This document shows positions 1 through 12,510 of a stretch of 64,000 bases of DNA, piece by piece (the stretch's first letter is position 1; every line of letters starts with the position of its first letter). The notes under the pieces were generated by a model, which saw only the letters and a program-made list of their open reading frames with translations, searched no databases and was not told the origin of the DNA. A program made the position numbers and the translations under genes. The DNA is from RYN-230 sp963711705 (GTDB lineage: Bacteria; Actinomycetota; Actinomycetes; Streptosporangiales; Streptosporangiaceae), in assembly GCA_963711705.1 (NCBI GenBank), contig CAVQFM010000018.1, positions 186,001 through 250,000 on the forward strand, in the 5' to 3' direction.

Positions 1-950
1 TGCGGCGCATCAGCGGGATCTGCCCTGGCGCCACCCAGAAGCCACCCCGTGGGCCGTTCTGGTCAGCGAGATCATGCTGCAGCAGACGCCGGTCAGCCGG
101 GTCCTGCCGGTCTACACGGCCTGGCTGGCCCGCTGGCCGACACCAGCCGCGCTGGCCGCCGCGACAGCCGGGGATGCGCTGCGCGCGTGGGGCCGGCTGG
201 GCTACCCGCGGCGCGCGATCCGGCTGTACCAGACAGCCCAGGCGCTGGTGGAGCGGCACGGCGGAGCGGTACCCGCGTCGGTGACCGCGTTGCTGGCCCT
301 GCCCGGGATCGGGCCGTACACGGCCGCGGCGGTGGCCAGCTTCGCGTTCGGCCAGCGGCACGCGGTGCTGGACACGAATGTCCGCCGGGTGCTGGCCCGG
401 CTGATCAGCGGGCAGGAACTGCCGCCGGTCAGCGCGTCAGCCGCCGAGCGGAAGCTGGCCGAGTCGCTGCTCCCGGAAGAGCCGGCCGTGGCCGCGCGCT
501 GGTCGGTCGCGGTGATGGAACTCGGCGCCCTGGTCTGCACGGCCGCCAGACCGCAGTGCACCAGCTGCCCGGTGGCCGGAAGCTGCGCCTGGCGGCTGGC
601 CGGTCACCCGCCAGGCGGCGGGGCCCGGCGCAGCCAGGGGTATGAGGGCACCGACCGGCAGTGCCGCGGGCGGCTGCTCGCGGTGCTCCGTGCGGCCGAC
701 GGCCCGGTACCCGGCTCGCGGCTGGACGCGGCCTGGCCGGGGCGGCTCCAGCGCAACCGGGCCCTGGACAGCCTGGTGGCCGACGGCCTGGTCGACCCGC
801 TGCCCGGCGGGCACTACGCCTTGCCCGGGCTGGCCAAGCCGAGCCCGCCCGGCGCGTGGCGCGGCGGTCTGACCAGCCAGGCTCCGCCAGCGCACCGGAC
901 GACCCGGGCCCGGGCCAAGCGCGGCTGCGGCGCCCGGGGAGGCGGGAAAT

Positions 951-999
951 GCGACGGCCCCGCTGGTCCTGATGGCTCAGGAACCAGCGGGGCCGTTGC
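951..999. terminator. Bidirectional hairpin between mutY and clpC
   Basis: Near-perfect inverted repeat: ACGGCCCCGCTGGTCCTGA (954-972), loop TGGC, then the complement with a single bulged A up to 996. The stem extends outward to 951/999 through a G-U pair. There is no clear U-tract, as is common in actinobacteria. Its position just past both converging genes fits a shared terminator. Confidence 0.75.
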
Positions 1000-1005
1000 G
1001 CCGGG

Positions 1006-3579
<2,574 letters not shown>

Positions 3580-4143
3580 CGCCTCGCTCCTCACAGAGCG
3601 GTTGGGGGGACCCAGATGTCCGGTTCTCCGGGGCCCGTCCCTTCCGCATGGTAGCCCGCATGCCGGGGCGGTGTGCCGCGGGATATGCCGCACATAAGTA
3701 GAGACTTCCCCGGCAGGGGGGCCTTCACCCCATCCAACCCCCCGCGGGGGCAAAGGTGTTCCCTGTACGCCGCAAGCGAACGCTCGGACCTGCTGCGACG
3801 GGGTCTGGCCACGTCCTGGTACACGCGGGCGGCGGCCGGGAAGTTCACCCCGCGCTCAGCGTCAGGAACGCCCGCCCGGCGCGGAACCCGGGACGCCCGG
3901 CCCCGGGCGGGACAGGGCTACCAGCCCGGCCGCCGGAACCACCCGGCCGCCGGAACCACCCAGGCGGCGACCACCCAGGCGGCGGGTGCGGGAACGCCAG
4001 CCCGGGCGGAGGAGAAACAGAAGCGTCTCAAAACAAGGCACAGGGCCCGCACGAGCCCCGTGGCGTAACCAGTGGGGCGCCAGCACGTGGCACCCAGAAC
4101 TGGTACGCCGCGAGGCACCTGCGGGCCCCCTCGGCAGAAATCC
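3580..4143. other. clpC upstream region without a gene
   Basis: 564 bp between clpC and lsr2. It holds the clpC ribosome-binding site, a ClgR-like operator at 3765-3781 and a Pro/Ala-coding-like GC repeat tract (about 3930-3990, repeated CGGAACCACC and GGCGGCGACC-type units). I see no credible coding sequence. Long frames here are low-complexity. Confidence 0.6.
3765..3781. promoter_or_regulatory. ClgR-like operator upstream of clpC
   Basis: GTACGC-CGCAA-GCGAAC matches the published actinobacterial ClgR motif GTTCGC-N5-GCG with one mismatch in the left half and a complete right half-site GCGAAC. It lies about 185 bp upstream of the clpC start. ClgR is known to activate clp and lon genes in Streptomyces and Corynebacterium. 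Binding here is inferred. Confidence 0.6.
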
Positions 4144-4479
4144 TTAGTGGGCGGCGTCGTACTCCGAGATGATCTGGGCGGGTATACGGCCCCGCTCGCT
4201 CACCTTGTAGCCGCGCTGTTTGGCCCACGCCCGGATTTCCGAGCTCCGCTCGCGGCCTGGCCCGGTGCGGGCGCGCCGCCGGCGGCCGCCTCCGCCTCCG
4301 CCACCGCTCGCCTTGCGGGCGTGATCAACGTAGGGAGCAAACTCTTTGCGGAGCTTGCTCGCGTTTTCAGTGCTGAGGTCGATCTCGTAGGTCGTGCCGT
4401 CGAGGCTGAAGGCCACGGTCTCGGTCGCCTCGCCCCCATCAAGGTCGTCGACCAGGAGCACCTGAACCTTTTGTGCCAT
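4144..4479 (-). CDS. lsr2: Nucleoid-associated protein Lsr2
   Basis: H-NS-like xenogeneic silencer that bridges AT-rich DNA. 111 residues: an N-terminal dimerisation domain (MAQKVQVLLVDDLDGG), a basic Gly-rich linker (six or more Gly then RRRRAR) and a C-terminal DNA-binding domain. The C-terminal domain has the minor-groove hook at the RGR of SERGRIPAQI and the helix SSEIRAWAKQRGYKV. The start at 4479 is preceded by GGAAGG. An in-frame extension to 4554 lacks homology. Placement next to clpC is conserved in actinobacteria. In this genome it would be expected to silence acquired regions such as 45-64 kb. Confidence 0.96.
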   Translation of the reverse strand: MAQKVQVLLVDDLDGGEATETVAFSLDGTTYEIDLSTENASKLRKEFAPYVDHARKASGGGGGGGRRRRARTGPGRERSSEIRAWAKQRGYKVSERGRIPAQIISEYDAAH

Positions 4480-4524
4480 GGGTGCCAGCCCTTCCGCTGG
4501 AGCAAGTTCTTTAGGTTGCCCAAA

Positions 4525-4554
4525 GATATACCATGCACCGCTTGTCTTTGCCAA
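4525..4554 (-). promoter_or_regulatory. Probable lsr2 promoter
   Basis: On the minus strand, TTGGCA (4549-4554), an 18-bp spacer and TATATC (4525-4530) form a sigma70-type promoter about 45 bp upstream of the lsr2 start. The surrounding bases are much more AT-rich than their neighbours. Confidence 0.5.
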
Positions 4555-4723
4555 TTCATGTCACCGAAATCGCATCAAGAGTTCTCTCTGCGCATGGACA
4601 GGCGGACTAGCCGGGAGATTACTGTAACTCTCCGTAATCAAGCATGGATAGGGCGGCGGCAAACTGCTGCGCCGATCTATGGTGCCTCTACTGGTGTGCC
4701 CGCGCTAGCTTCTCCAGCGCCCG

Positions 4724-4930
4724 CTAGCTCTCGCCCCGATCGGATGATGTGGCCGACTCAGAACCCTCTGTGTGCGGAATCCCACTGTCACCGGAAATAT
4801 CGCCGGAGTACTCGTCATCTGCGGACTCACGCTTGGGGCCAAGCTGGTGCCGCAGGAAGAGCCCCACTCCGATCAGGAAGGCGACGCAGACAACCACCGG
4901 AGGTGTCAGTGCGGCCAGGTCACTGAGCAC
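4724..4930 (-). CDS. Small single-pass membrane protein
   Basis: 68 residues starting at GTG 4930 with a strong AAAGGAG ribosome-binding site eight to nine bases upstream, which is the main support for it being real. Residues about 10-27 (PPVVVCVAFLIGVGLFL) form one transmembrane helix. They are followed by a short basic patch and an acidic, Ser-rich cytoplasmic or external tail. No family recognised. It lies between lsr2 and the nuclease/helicase gene and is transcribed with lsr2 polarity. Confidence 0.55.
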   Translation of the reverse strand: MLSDLAALTPPVVVCVAFLIGVGLFLRHQLGPKRESADDEYSGDISGDSGIPHTEGSESATSSDRGES

Positions 4931-5418
4931 GGCGCACTCCTTTCCGCGACCCGGTTCTCATCCAGTCTGCGAGCTCACCGCGGCCGCGCTGACAGTGATC
5001 ACGCTAACAACCGATTGCTGTTTTGCCCGACCAGCCGCAGCCACACTTATACATTGTCCCGCATAGCCAAACAGCCGCCACACCGCCCTGCCACTTCCGG
5101 TGCGGACCGGGGCCTGGCTCAGGCGATCTCGCGCGGCCAGCCCACCCGCACGGCACCGCGCCGGCCCGGCGGCAACCGGCCACCCCAGACCACTGCCCGG
5201 CAGCCGCGGGCCCGTCCGGCAGGCCATCGGCCCCGGGCCGGGGCGACCCGCCGGTGCCGCCAAGAACACCCATAGTGTCAGGGCTTCATGACAGGATCCG
5301 AGACAGCGCCGGCGCACGGCCGCAACCGCGCCGGGCGGCTCGCTGCACGGCCAGCTGGCCGGCCCAGCAGGCCGGCCGAGGCATAAGCCGCAGATAGAGA
5401 AAGAGCCAGCTAACCGGG
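4931..5418. other. Intergenic region, no gene seen
   Basis: 488 bp between divergent genes. The left edge carries the ribosome-binding site of the small membrane protein, and an AT-rich stretch near 5045-5060 (minus strand TGTATAAGTG) could be its -10. The rest is GC-rich without coding character. Confidence 0.4.
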
Positions 5419-8400
5419 ATGTTCCACGCCGACTTGCACATCCACTCCCGGTTCTCCCGCGCTTGCAGCCGGAACTGCGATATTCCGGCGCTCGCCTGGT
5501 GGGCCCGGCGGAAGGGCGTAACGGTCGTCGGGACCGGCGACTTCACCCATCCCGGCTGGGCCGAAGAACTCCACGAGACGCTGGTGCCGGCCGAGCCCGG
5601 ACTGTTCCAGTTGCGCCCGGATCTGGCCGCGCGGCTAAGCCGCGATTCGGCCGCTAGCTGCGGCGGGCCCGTCCGTTTCCTGCTGTCCACCGAGATATCC
5701 ACCATCTACCGGGCCGGCGAGCGGACCCGGAAGGTACATCACCTGCTGTATGCACCCTCGTTAGCAGCGGCGGGCCAGATCTCGGCCGCGCTGGCCAAGG
5801 TGGGCAACCTGGCTTCCGACGGCCGCCCGATTCTCGGTCTCGACTCGCGCCATCTGCTGGACATCACGCTGAACGCCGGTCCCGGGTGCTATCTGGTTCC
5901 GGCCCATATCTGGACACCATGGTTCGCGGTGCTGGGCTCGAAATCCGGTTTCGACGCGGTCGCCGACTGTTACGGCGACCTGGCTGATCATGTGTTCGCC
6001 GTCGAGACGGGGCTGTCCTCGGACCCGCCGATGAACTGGATGTGCTCTTCACTGGACCGATATCGGCTGGTCAGCAATTCCGACGCGCACTCCCCGCCGA
6101 TGATCGGCCGTGAGGCGACCACACTGGACACGGAACTCGACTACTTCGCGATCGAGCGCGCGCTGCGCACTGGCGCGGGCCTGACCGGCACCATCAATTT
6201 CTTTCCCGAGGGCGGCCGCTATCACCTCGATGGGCACCGCAAGTGCGAGGTCCGGCTGGCGCCCAGGGAATCAGCCGGGCACGGCGGGCTGTGCCCGGCC
6301 TGCGGCAAGCCACTGACCATTGGCGTGCTGAACCGGGTAGCCGAACTCGCGGACCGCCCGGGCGGATTCCGGCCCGCGGGCGCGGCCCAATCCACCAACC
6401 TGGTGGCACTGCCCGAGATCCTCAGCGAGATCCTTGGCACCGGGCCGAAAAGCAAGAAGGTCACCGCCGAGACCGGCCGGCTGGTGGCCGCGCTCGGGCC
6501 GGAACTGGCCATCCTGCTCGACGTGCCGCTGGCCGAGGTGAGCCGGGCCGGCGGCAGCACGCTCGGCGAGGCGGTGGCCCGGCTGCGGGCCGGCACGGTG
6601 CACAAGGAGGCCGGCTACGACGGCGAGTACGGGGTGATCCGGCTGTTCCGCCCCGGCGAACTCGAGTCCGCCGGGGCGCTGTTCGAGGTGCCCGCCCCGC
6701 TCCCGCGCCCGGCCAGCCCAGCACCGGCCAGCCCGGCACCGGACAGCCCGGCACCGGCCGGCCCGGGACAGCCGGGTCCGCCGGCCGGCCCGGTGGGCGC
6801 TGGCCCGGGCGGCACGGCCGCCAGGCACCGCCCGCCCGGGAAGGATGCCGGGGCGCGGGGTCATGGGGCGGGCCAGAGCGTTCAGGAAAAAGGGGCCTCG
6901 CGGGCTGCGGACCTGCTCGCTGGGCTGGACCCCGACCAGCGCGCGGCCGCCCTGGCCGCCGCGCCGCTGATGATCATCGCGGGCCCGGGGACCGGCAAGA
7001 CGCGGACGCTGACCCGGCGGATCGCGGCGGCCGTGGCGCAGCAGCAGGTACCCGCCGAGGGCTGCCTCGCGCTCACCTTCACCCGGCGGGCGGCCGGGGA
7101 GATGCGGGACCGGCTGGCCGCCCTGCTCGGGCGGCGCGCGGCGCGGCTGACCGTGACCACCTTCCACGGGCTGGGGCTGGCCATCCTGCGCGAGCAGCCG
7201 GGCCGGGCCGGGCTGCCGGCCGGGTTCGGCGTGGCCGACGAGCAGGCCGCGCTGGCGGTGGCGACCGAACTGGCGGGCTCGCCGCGGGACGGGCGGGCGC
7301 TGCTGGCCGAGGCGGCGGCCAGCGCCGAGCGCCGCCAGGACCTGCGCAAGGCGCTGGCCATCCGCGGGCTGGTGGACTTCGACGGCCTGGTCGAACTGCC
7401 GGGCGAACTGCTGGCCGGCGACCCGGCGCTGGCCGCCCGGCTGCGCGAGCGGTGGCCGCAGATCAGCGTCGATGAGTACCAGGACATCGACGCGGCGCAG
7501 TACGCGCTGCTCCGGCTGCTGGCCGGCGAGGGCGCCGGGCTGACCGTGATCGGCGACCCGGACCAGGCCATTTATGGCTTCCGCGGCGCGGACGTGCAGT
7601 TCTTCCTGCGCTTCGCGGCGGACTTCCCGGCCGCCAGCACGGCCCGGCTGAGCACTTGCTACCGGTCCAGCCCGGCCATCGTGGCGGGCGCGGCCGCGGC
7701 CATCGCGCCCGGCACGCTGGTCCCCGGCCGGGTGCTGCGCCCGGCCCCGGCCGCCGCGCGGCCACCGCCGCGGGCAGCAAGATCACCTTTCACGAGGCGG
7801 CCGACCCGGCGGGCGAAGCGGCCTGGATCGCCGAGGCCATCGACCGGCTGCTCGGCGGGACATCGCTGCACTCGCTGGACAGCGGGCGGGCCGACGGTCA
7901 CGGCCACGAGGGCCTCGGCCTGGCCGACATCGCCGTCCTGTACCGGACCGACGCGCAGGCGGCCGCGCTGGGCCAGGGCCTGACCCGGGCCGGGCTGCCG
8001 TTCCAGAAGCGGTCGCACGATTATCTTGAACGCCGCCCCGGCGTAGCTGAGATCGTCCGGGAACTGAAGCTGGCCAGCGGCGGTCCGGCCCGGGACGGGC
8101 CGGGCGCGGCCGCGGCGGGCGGGGCAGCGGGCGGGTCGGCGCGCGGCGCGGCTGACCCCGGGCTGAGCGTGCGGCACCAGCTGCGCGGCGCGGTGCACCG
8201 GCTGGCCGGCCGGGCGGCCGGTGGCGGGGATGAGGGTGGCGGGCTGTCCGCCACCGACCTGCGCGCGGCCGGCGAGGTGCTGGACCCGCTGGCCGCCCGG
8301 TGCGGCGATGACCTGCCCCGGTTCTACACCGAGATCGCGCTCGGCGCCGAAGTGGACGCGCTCGATCCGCGGGCCGACGCGATCAGCCTGCTGACCCTGC

Positions 8401-8708
8401 ACGCGGCCAAAGGCCTGGAATTCGAGGTGGTGTTCCTGGCCGGCTGCGAGCGGGACCTGCTGCCGCTGTGGCTGCCCGGTGCCGGGCACCGGGTCGATCT
8501 GGCCGAGGAGCGGCGGCTGCTGTTCGTCGGCATGACCCGGGCCCGGGAGCACCTGCTGATCAGCTGCGCGGCCCGGCGGGCGCGCCGCGGGCGCGGCACC
8601 GAGACCGGGGCGTCGCCGTTCCTGGCCGCGCTCGGGGCGGGCCTGCTGGACCGGTCAGCCCCACCCCGGGCGCGCCGCCCGGCTGACCGCCCGCTCCGGC
8701 TGTTCTGA
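5419..8708 (+). CDS. EndoQ-like PHP nuclease fused to UvrD-type helicase (frameshifted)
   Basis: The N-terminal ~420 residues are a PHP-superfamily domain of the TIGR00375/endonuclease Q type. The metal motifs are HADLHIHSRFS, GDFTHPGW, TEIS, PAHIWTPW and NSDAHS, followed by a Cys-containing segment (KCEV...LCPACGK). EndoQ cuts DNA at deaminated bases. A Pro/Ala linker leads to a superfamily 1 helicase with GPGTGKT (about residue 520), DEYQD, GDPDQAIYGFRGAD and CYRSSPAIV. The frame then shifts by -1 between about 7741 and 7775. The second frame holds the remaining motifs (LLTLHAAKGLEFEVVFL and LLFVGMTRAREHLLIS) and ends at 8708. Fusion of the two activities suggests coupled lesion cutting and unwinding. 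The shift is probably a lost base in a CCGG-rich run. Confidence 0.85.
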
Positions 8709-8752
8709 TCCCGGCCGGCCGGGCAGCCAGCCGGGCCCGCCGGGCCGCGCGG

Positions 8753-9256
8753 TCACAGGTGCAGCAGCATCCTGGTGTTGCCCAGCGTGTTGGGCTTGAC
8801 CCGGTCCAGGTCCAGGAATTCGGCCACGCCCTCGTCATAGGAGCGGAGCAGTTCGGCGTACACCTCGTGGGATACCGGGGTGCCCTCGATCGCCTGGAAC
8901 CCGTGCTGGGCGAAGAAGCCGGTCGCGAAGGTCAGCACGAAGACCCGGGCCACCCCGACCTGGCGCGCGCTGTCCAGCAGGGCCCCGACCAGCCGGTGCC
9001 CGATGCCCTGGCCCTGGCAGCTGTCATGCACCGCGATCGTGCGTATCTCGGCCAGGTCCTCCCACATGACGTGCAGCGCGCCGCAGCCGACCACGGCCTG
9101 ATCGCTGACCCGCTCGGCCACCCAGAACTCCTGGACGTCTTCGTAGAGGGTGACCGTGGCCTTGCTCAGCACCCGGCCGGACGCCACGTTCTCGGCGACC
9201 AGGCCCGCGATGGCCCGGATGTCGCGGGTCTGCGCCCGCCGGATGGTGTGCTGCAT
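8753..9256 (-). CDS. GNAT amino-acid N-acetyltransferase, ArgA-like
   Basis: 167-residue single GNAT domain resembling the short glutamate/amino-acid N-acetyltransferases (Rv2747 type) that start arginine synthesis in actinobacteria. The acetyl-CoA loop is QGQGIGHRLVGALL and the C-terminal FFAQHGFQAIEGTPVSHEVY is typical of this subgroup. ATG 9256 is preferred over GTG 9265 because AAGGT lies nine to ten bases upstream of the ATG. No arg genes are nearby, so assignment to arginine synthesis is by family only. Confidence 0.75.
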   Translation of the reverse strand: MQHTIRRAQTRDIRAIAGLVAENVASGRVLSKATVTLYEDVQEFWVAERVSDQAVVGCGALHVMWEDLAEIRTIAVHDSCQGQGIGHRLVGALLDSARQVGVARVFVLTFATGFFAQHGFQAIEGTPVSHEVYAELLRSYDEGVAEFLDLDRVKPNTLGNTRMLLHL

Positions 9257-9669
9257 CGCCCGCACACCTTAGCCGCTGGCCCGCACGCGCCGGCCACCAG
9301 CCGCCTGTCCGTTTTCCCATACGCGCTGTCATCTAGTAATCACTAACTGCCCATCAGTGCTGCGCCCCGGATTTGCCGCTGCCGATCACGCGCCGATCAC
9401 GGCTCAGGGAAGATCCGGTGGCATCCGAGCGACACCCTCGTGAACTGGGCAAACTCGTCACGGCCGGATCAGTTAATGAGCCCGTCCGGCGCGGCTGGCG
9501 GCGGCTGGGCGCAGCGGGCCAAACGCGCCGGGCCCGGCGGCCGGTTTATCGCCGACCGGAGTCCGGCGCCAGGCGGAAGATTCTGCCGTTCAGGTCACCG
9601 AGTGATCCGTGATCCATTAATGTCCACGCTGTCACAGTGCTGCGCTCCACCCCCAGAGTGTCAGCACGG
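9257..9669. other. Upstream region of the riboswitch
   Basis: About 410 bp between the divergent acetyltransferase and the c-di-AMP riboswitch. It is AT-richer around 9325-9350, where a promoter for the riboswitch transcript would be expected. No coding sequence supported. Confidence 0.4.
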
Positions 9670-9816
9670 ACCGCCGAGTTCCTGTGCCGCGTACGCGGCA
9701 CAGGAAGCCGGGGACCCAGGTTCCCGGGGTGAATCCGCCCGCGGACGCACCTGCGCTTCGCGCCGCAGCGGTAGGGCTCCTCTGGCCCGAACCCGTCAGC
9801 TAACCCGGCAGGCGGA
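9670..9816 (+). ncRNA. ydaO/yuaA-type c-di-AMP riboswitch
   Basis: Carries the conserved elements of the ydaO motif in order: GGGGACCCA (about 9710), GGGGTGAATCC (about 9725), GGTAGGG (about 9770) and CCGAACCCGTCAGCTAACC (about 9787). The closing stem pairs CCGCCG (about 9671) with GGCGG (9811-9815). A perfect 10-bp hairpin (9681-9704) fills one stem. It ends about 18 bp before the NlpC/P60 start. This class senses c-di-AMP and, in actinobacteria, usually turns off cell-wall hydrolase genes. Confidence 0.92.
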
Positions 9817-9833
9817 TGAGGAGAGGAGAGCAC

Positions 9834-10898
9834 GTGGAGCGCTTGCCTTCCGGCAGGCAGGTTCGCAGCGGGGTACGGCGGGCCCGTACCGGGCTGTCCG
9901 GTGCGGTCAGGTCCCGGCGCCGCCTGTGGCGGCGGGCCGCCGCGATAGGGAGCGTGGCCGCGCTGGCCAGCGTGCTGCTGCCCGGCGCCGCCGGCTATGC
10001 CGCGACCAGCGACCCGCAGCCCAGCCTGGACAACCTGGTCGCCCAGGCGAAGGCGCTGGCGCACCAGATCGATGTGCTGAGCGAGCAGTACGACGGGCTG
10101 CACATCCAGCTCACCGAGGCCCGCGCGCAGGCCAAGACGGCCCAGACCACCTACCAGCAGGACGCCAAGCGGCTGGTCTCCGGCCAGACCGCGATCGGCC
10201 AGCTGGCCGCCGAGAGCTACATGAACGGCGGCATGGGAACCCCGCTGCAGATCCTCACCTCCGGCGACACCAGCACGATGCTCAGCCGGGCGGCGATCAT
10301 GCAGCAGATCCAGCAGGAGAACGGGGACCGGGTCTCCCAGCTGTCCACCGCGGTAGCCGCGGCCCAGCGCGCCCACGACACCGCCGTGCAGCAGTCCAGG
10401 AAGGTGGCCAAGCTGGCCGCGTCCATGGCGGCCAAGAAGGCGGTCATCCAGGGCAAGGTCAACAAGCTGAACAGCGCCGTGTTCTCCCAGGCGATGAGCA
10501 TCTTCGACCAGACCGGGCACTACCCGGACATCAACCTGCCCACCGCCAACACGGTCGGCGGGCAGGCGCTGCAGGCCGCGCTGACCCGCCGGGGCGACCC
10601 GTACGTGTGGGGCGCGGCCGGGCCGTCCACGTTCGACTGCTCCGGCCTGGTGATGTGGGCCTACCAGCAGGTGGGCATCAGCCTGCCGCACTACACCGGC
10701 TCGCAGTGGACGATGGGCGAGCACATCTCCCGCAGCCAGCTGGAGCCGGGCGACCTGGTGTTCTTCTACCCCGACATCAGCCACGTCGGGCTCTATGTGG
10801 GCGATGGCATGATGCTGGACGCTCCCGCCACCGGCCAGGTGGTGCAGATCCAGCCGGTGATGTGGAACGTGTACGTGGGGGCCGTCCGCATCGTCTGA
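9834..10898 (+). CDS. Secreted NlpC/P60 peptidoglycan endopeptidase
   Basis: 354-residue cell-wall hydrolase of the RipA/NlpC family. It begins with a basic N-terminus and a signal segment (AAAIGSVAALASVLLPGAAGYAA). A long Gln/Ala-rich coiled coil (about residues 65-230) follows, then the NlpC/P60 domain with the catalytic Cys in TFDCSGLVMWAY and His in DISHVGLYVGDG. The usual third-position polar residue region reads MLDAPATG instead of the common HAPHTG. GTG 9834 is preceded by GAGGAGAGG, which overlaps the end of the riboswitch region. ATG 9816 would lie in that site and is rejected. Expression is predicted to respond to c-di-AMP. Confidence 0.92.
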   Translation: MERLPSGRQVRSGVRRARTGLSGAVRSRRRLWRRAAAIGSVAALASVLLPGAAGYAATSDPQPSLDNLVAQAKALAHQIDVLSEQYDGLHIQLTEARAQAKTAQTTYQQDAKRLVSGQTAIGQLAAESYMNGGMGTPLQILTSGDTSTMLSRAAIMQQIQQENGDRVSQLSTAVAAAQRAHDTAVQQSRKVAKLAASMAAKKAVIQGKVNKLNSAVFSQAMSIFDQTGHYPDINLPTANTVGGQALQAALTRRGDPYVWGAAGPSTFDCSGLVMWAYQQVGISLPHYTGSQWTMGEHISRSQLEPGDLVFFYPDISHVGLYVGDGMMLDAPATGQVVQIQPVMWNVYVGAVRIV

Positions 10899-10929
10899 CG
10901 GCCGGCTCCCTGGGTCGCGGGCTCGCGGC

Positions 10930-10950
10930 CGGCCGGGTTGCGCCCGGCCG
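10930..10950. terminator. Hairpin between convergent genes
   Basis: CGGCCGGG, loop TTGCG, CCCGGCCG, ending one base before the TAA of the glycosidase gene on the other strand and about 30 bp past the NlpC/P60 stop. Probable shared terminator. Confidence 0.6.
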
Positions 10951-12480
10951 TTACCCGGTGACGAAGACCGGGGTGGCCGAGACCGGCAGCCGGATCTGGC
11001 CGCCACTGACCTGGCCGGTCACCGGCTGGCCGAACGCGTCCGTGACGGTCGCCGGGCCCGCGGTCCACGGCCAGCTGACGGTGACCGGTGGCTCGTCCTC
11101 CCCGTGGAACGCGTCGCGGTGGTCCCAGAGCACGAGCAGCGGGGCGCGGCCGGCCCGGTCAACCTCGAACACCCGCAGCGTGGGCCGGGAGCTGTCCCCG
11201 GCCTGGCGCACCGCCTGCGCGCCGGCCAGGTGCCCGGCGAGCCGGGCAAAGGTATCCGCCGCCGGGTGCCGGACGGCGAGCTCGCCGCCGGTGTAGCCGA
11301 GCAGCGGCAGCTTGCCGATCATCAGGTGCATCATCTGGTGGTGATCGACCGGCCCCGGGTATTCCGGGGCCAGGTTCCAGTACGCGGTCCGGTGCACGCC
11401 ACTGGCCAGGGCCAGCATGGTGCGCATGACCACCTGGCGGCAGTTGATCCGCTGCCGCCTGGCCTCCAGCTCGGCCGGGCAGCCGGCCATGAACATCTGC
11501 AGCGTGGCCGGGAGGTCAGCCATCCGCGCGTACAGCGCGGTCATCGCGCGGCGTTCCGGGGTGTCCAGGGCCGCCCGCTCGGCCAGCTCGCCCGTGCTCT
11601 GCGAGGGCGGGGCACCCGCCGCGGTCTCGGCGAACGCGGCCGCGAACACCTGCTGCATGACCGCCATCGCGTCCGGGAACTCGAACGGCTGCGGGCCCGC
11701 GTGCTCACCGGCCACCACCGGCTTGAGGTAGCCGTGCGCCCGCATGAACTGCCGGGCGGTGTCCAGGTACTCAGGGATCCGGGCCAGGTCGCCGTACAGG
11801 TGCACGCTGAACAGGTCGAAGTAGTCGCGCCCGGCGCTGGCCAGGTAGTCGAAGAACTGCCGGGGCGCGCTCCCCGGCTCGCTGCTGAGCACGTCGAAGC
11901 CGCAGCCGCCGAGCACCACCGCGGCGGCCGGGTCGGCCTCTTTCACCGCGCGGTACATGGTCGCCAGCTGGGCCACGTACTCGGCGGCGGTGCCCGCCCA
12001 CAGCAGGTCGGTGTTGCTCGGCTCGTTGTCGCACTGCCAGTACTGCACCCGCCCGGCGCAGTGCCGCACCAGCCGGCCGACGAATTCGCCGTACGCCTGC
12101 TGGTCGCGGGCGGGCGAGGGGGGCAGGAAGTCGGTCGGCTGCCGGGTGGCCCACGGTGAGCTGGAGCACAGCGTGATCCAGACCTCCTCGGCCCCGCTCA
12201 GCTGGTCCAGCAGAGTGTCCACCACGTCCCAGGTGTAGCGGCCGGGCTCGGGTTCGACCTGGCCCCAGTACAGGTACGCGCGGACCAGGCCGGCCCCCAG
12301 CTCCCGGCTCTGCGGGACGAACTCGCCGGGCGCGCCGAACAGCCCGTAGCTGATCCCGCGCACCACGCCCAGCCGGATCCCCGGCGGGTCGAAGGCGCTG
12401 GTGGTGGTCAGGCCGCTGGCCCGGGTGCTGGTCGAACTGGCCCCGGCCGGGTGGCTGGTCGGGGCGGTGACGCCGGCCAT
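10951..12480 (-). CDS. GH-A clan glycoside hydrolase
   Basis: 509-residue intracellular (no signal peptide) TIM-barrel glycosidase. The pattern WQCDNEPSN supplies the acid/base Glu after Asn, and VVAGEHAGP supplies a likely nucleophile Glu, as in GH5/GH39/GH42-like enzymes. The region after residue ~430 looks like a beta-sandwich. Substrate cannot be read from sequence. ATG 12480 has AAGGAGG seven to twelve bases upstream. It is divergent from a TetR regulator across a short AT-rich operator region, so sugar-dependent derepression is likely. Confidence 0.75.
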   Translation of the reverse strand: MAGVTAPTSHPAGASSTSTRASGLTTTSAFDPPGIRLGVVRGISYGLFGAPGEFVPQSRELGAGLVRAYLYWGQVEPEPGRYTWDVVDTLLDQLSGAEEVWITLCSSSPWATRQPTDFLPPSPARDQQAYGEFVGRLVRHCAGRVQYWQCDNEPSNTDLLWAGTAAEYVAQLATMYRAVKEADPAAAVVLGGCGFDVLSSEPGSAPRQFFDYLASAGRDYFDLFSVHLYGDLARIPEYLDTARQFMRAHGYLKPVVAGEHAGPQPFEFPDAMAVMQQVFAAAFAETAAGAPPSQSTGELAERAALDTPERRAMTALYARMADLPATLQMFMAGCPAELEARRQRINCRQVVMRTMLALASGVHRTAYWNLAPEYPGPVDHHQMMHLMIGKLPLLGYTGGELAVRHPAADTFARLAGHLAGAQAVRQAGDSSRPTLRVFEVDRAGRAPLLVLWDHRDAFHGEDEPPVTVSWPWTAGPATVTDAFGQPVTGQVSGGQIRLPVSATPVFVTG

Positions 12481-12510
12481 CGTGGACTGCCTCCTTGACT
12501 CAGAGTTTAT

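Noticed and set aside
7741..7775. Programmed -1 frameshift in the EndoQ-UvrD gene
   Set aside because: No slippery heptamer or downstream pseudoknot is evident, and similar shifts occur in unrelated genes nearby.
9440..11296. 618-residue frame overlapping the riboswitch and NlpC/P60 gene
   Set aside because: Arg/Gly/Ala-rich composition typical of an out-of-frame read. It crosses a well-supported riboswitch and gene.
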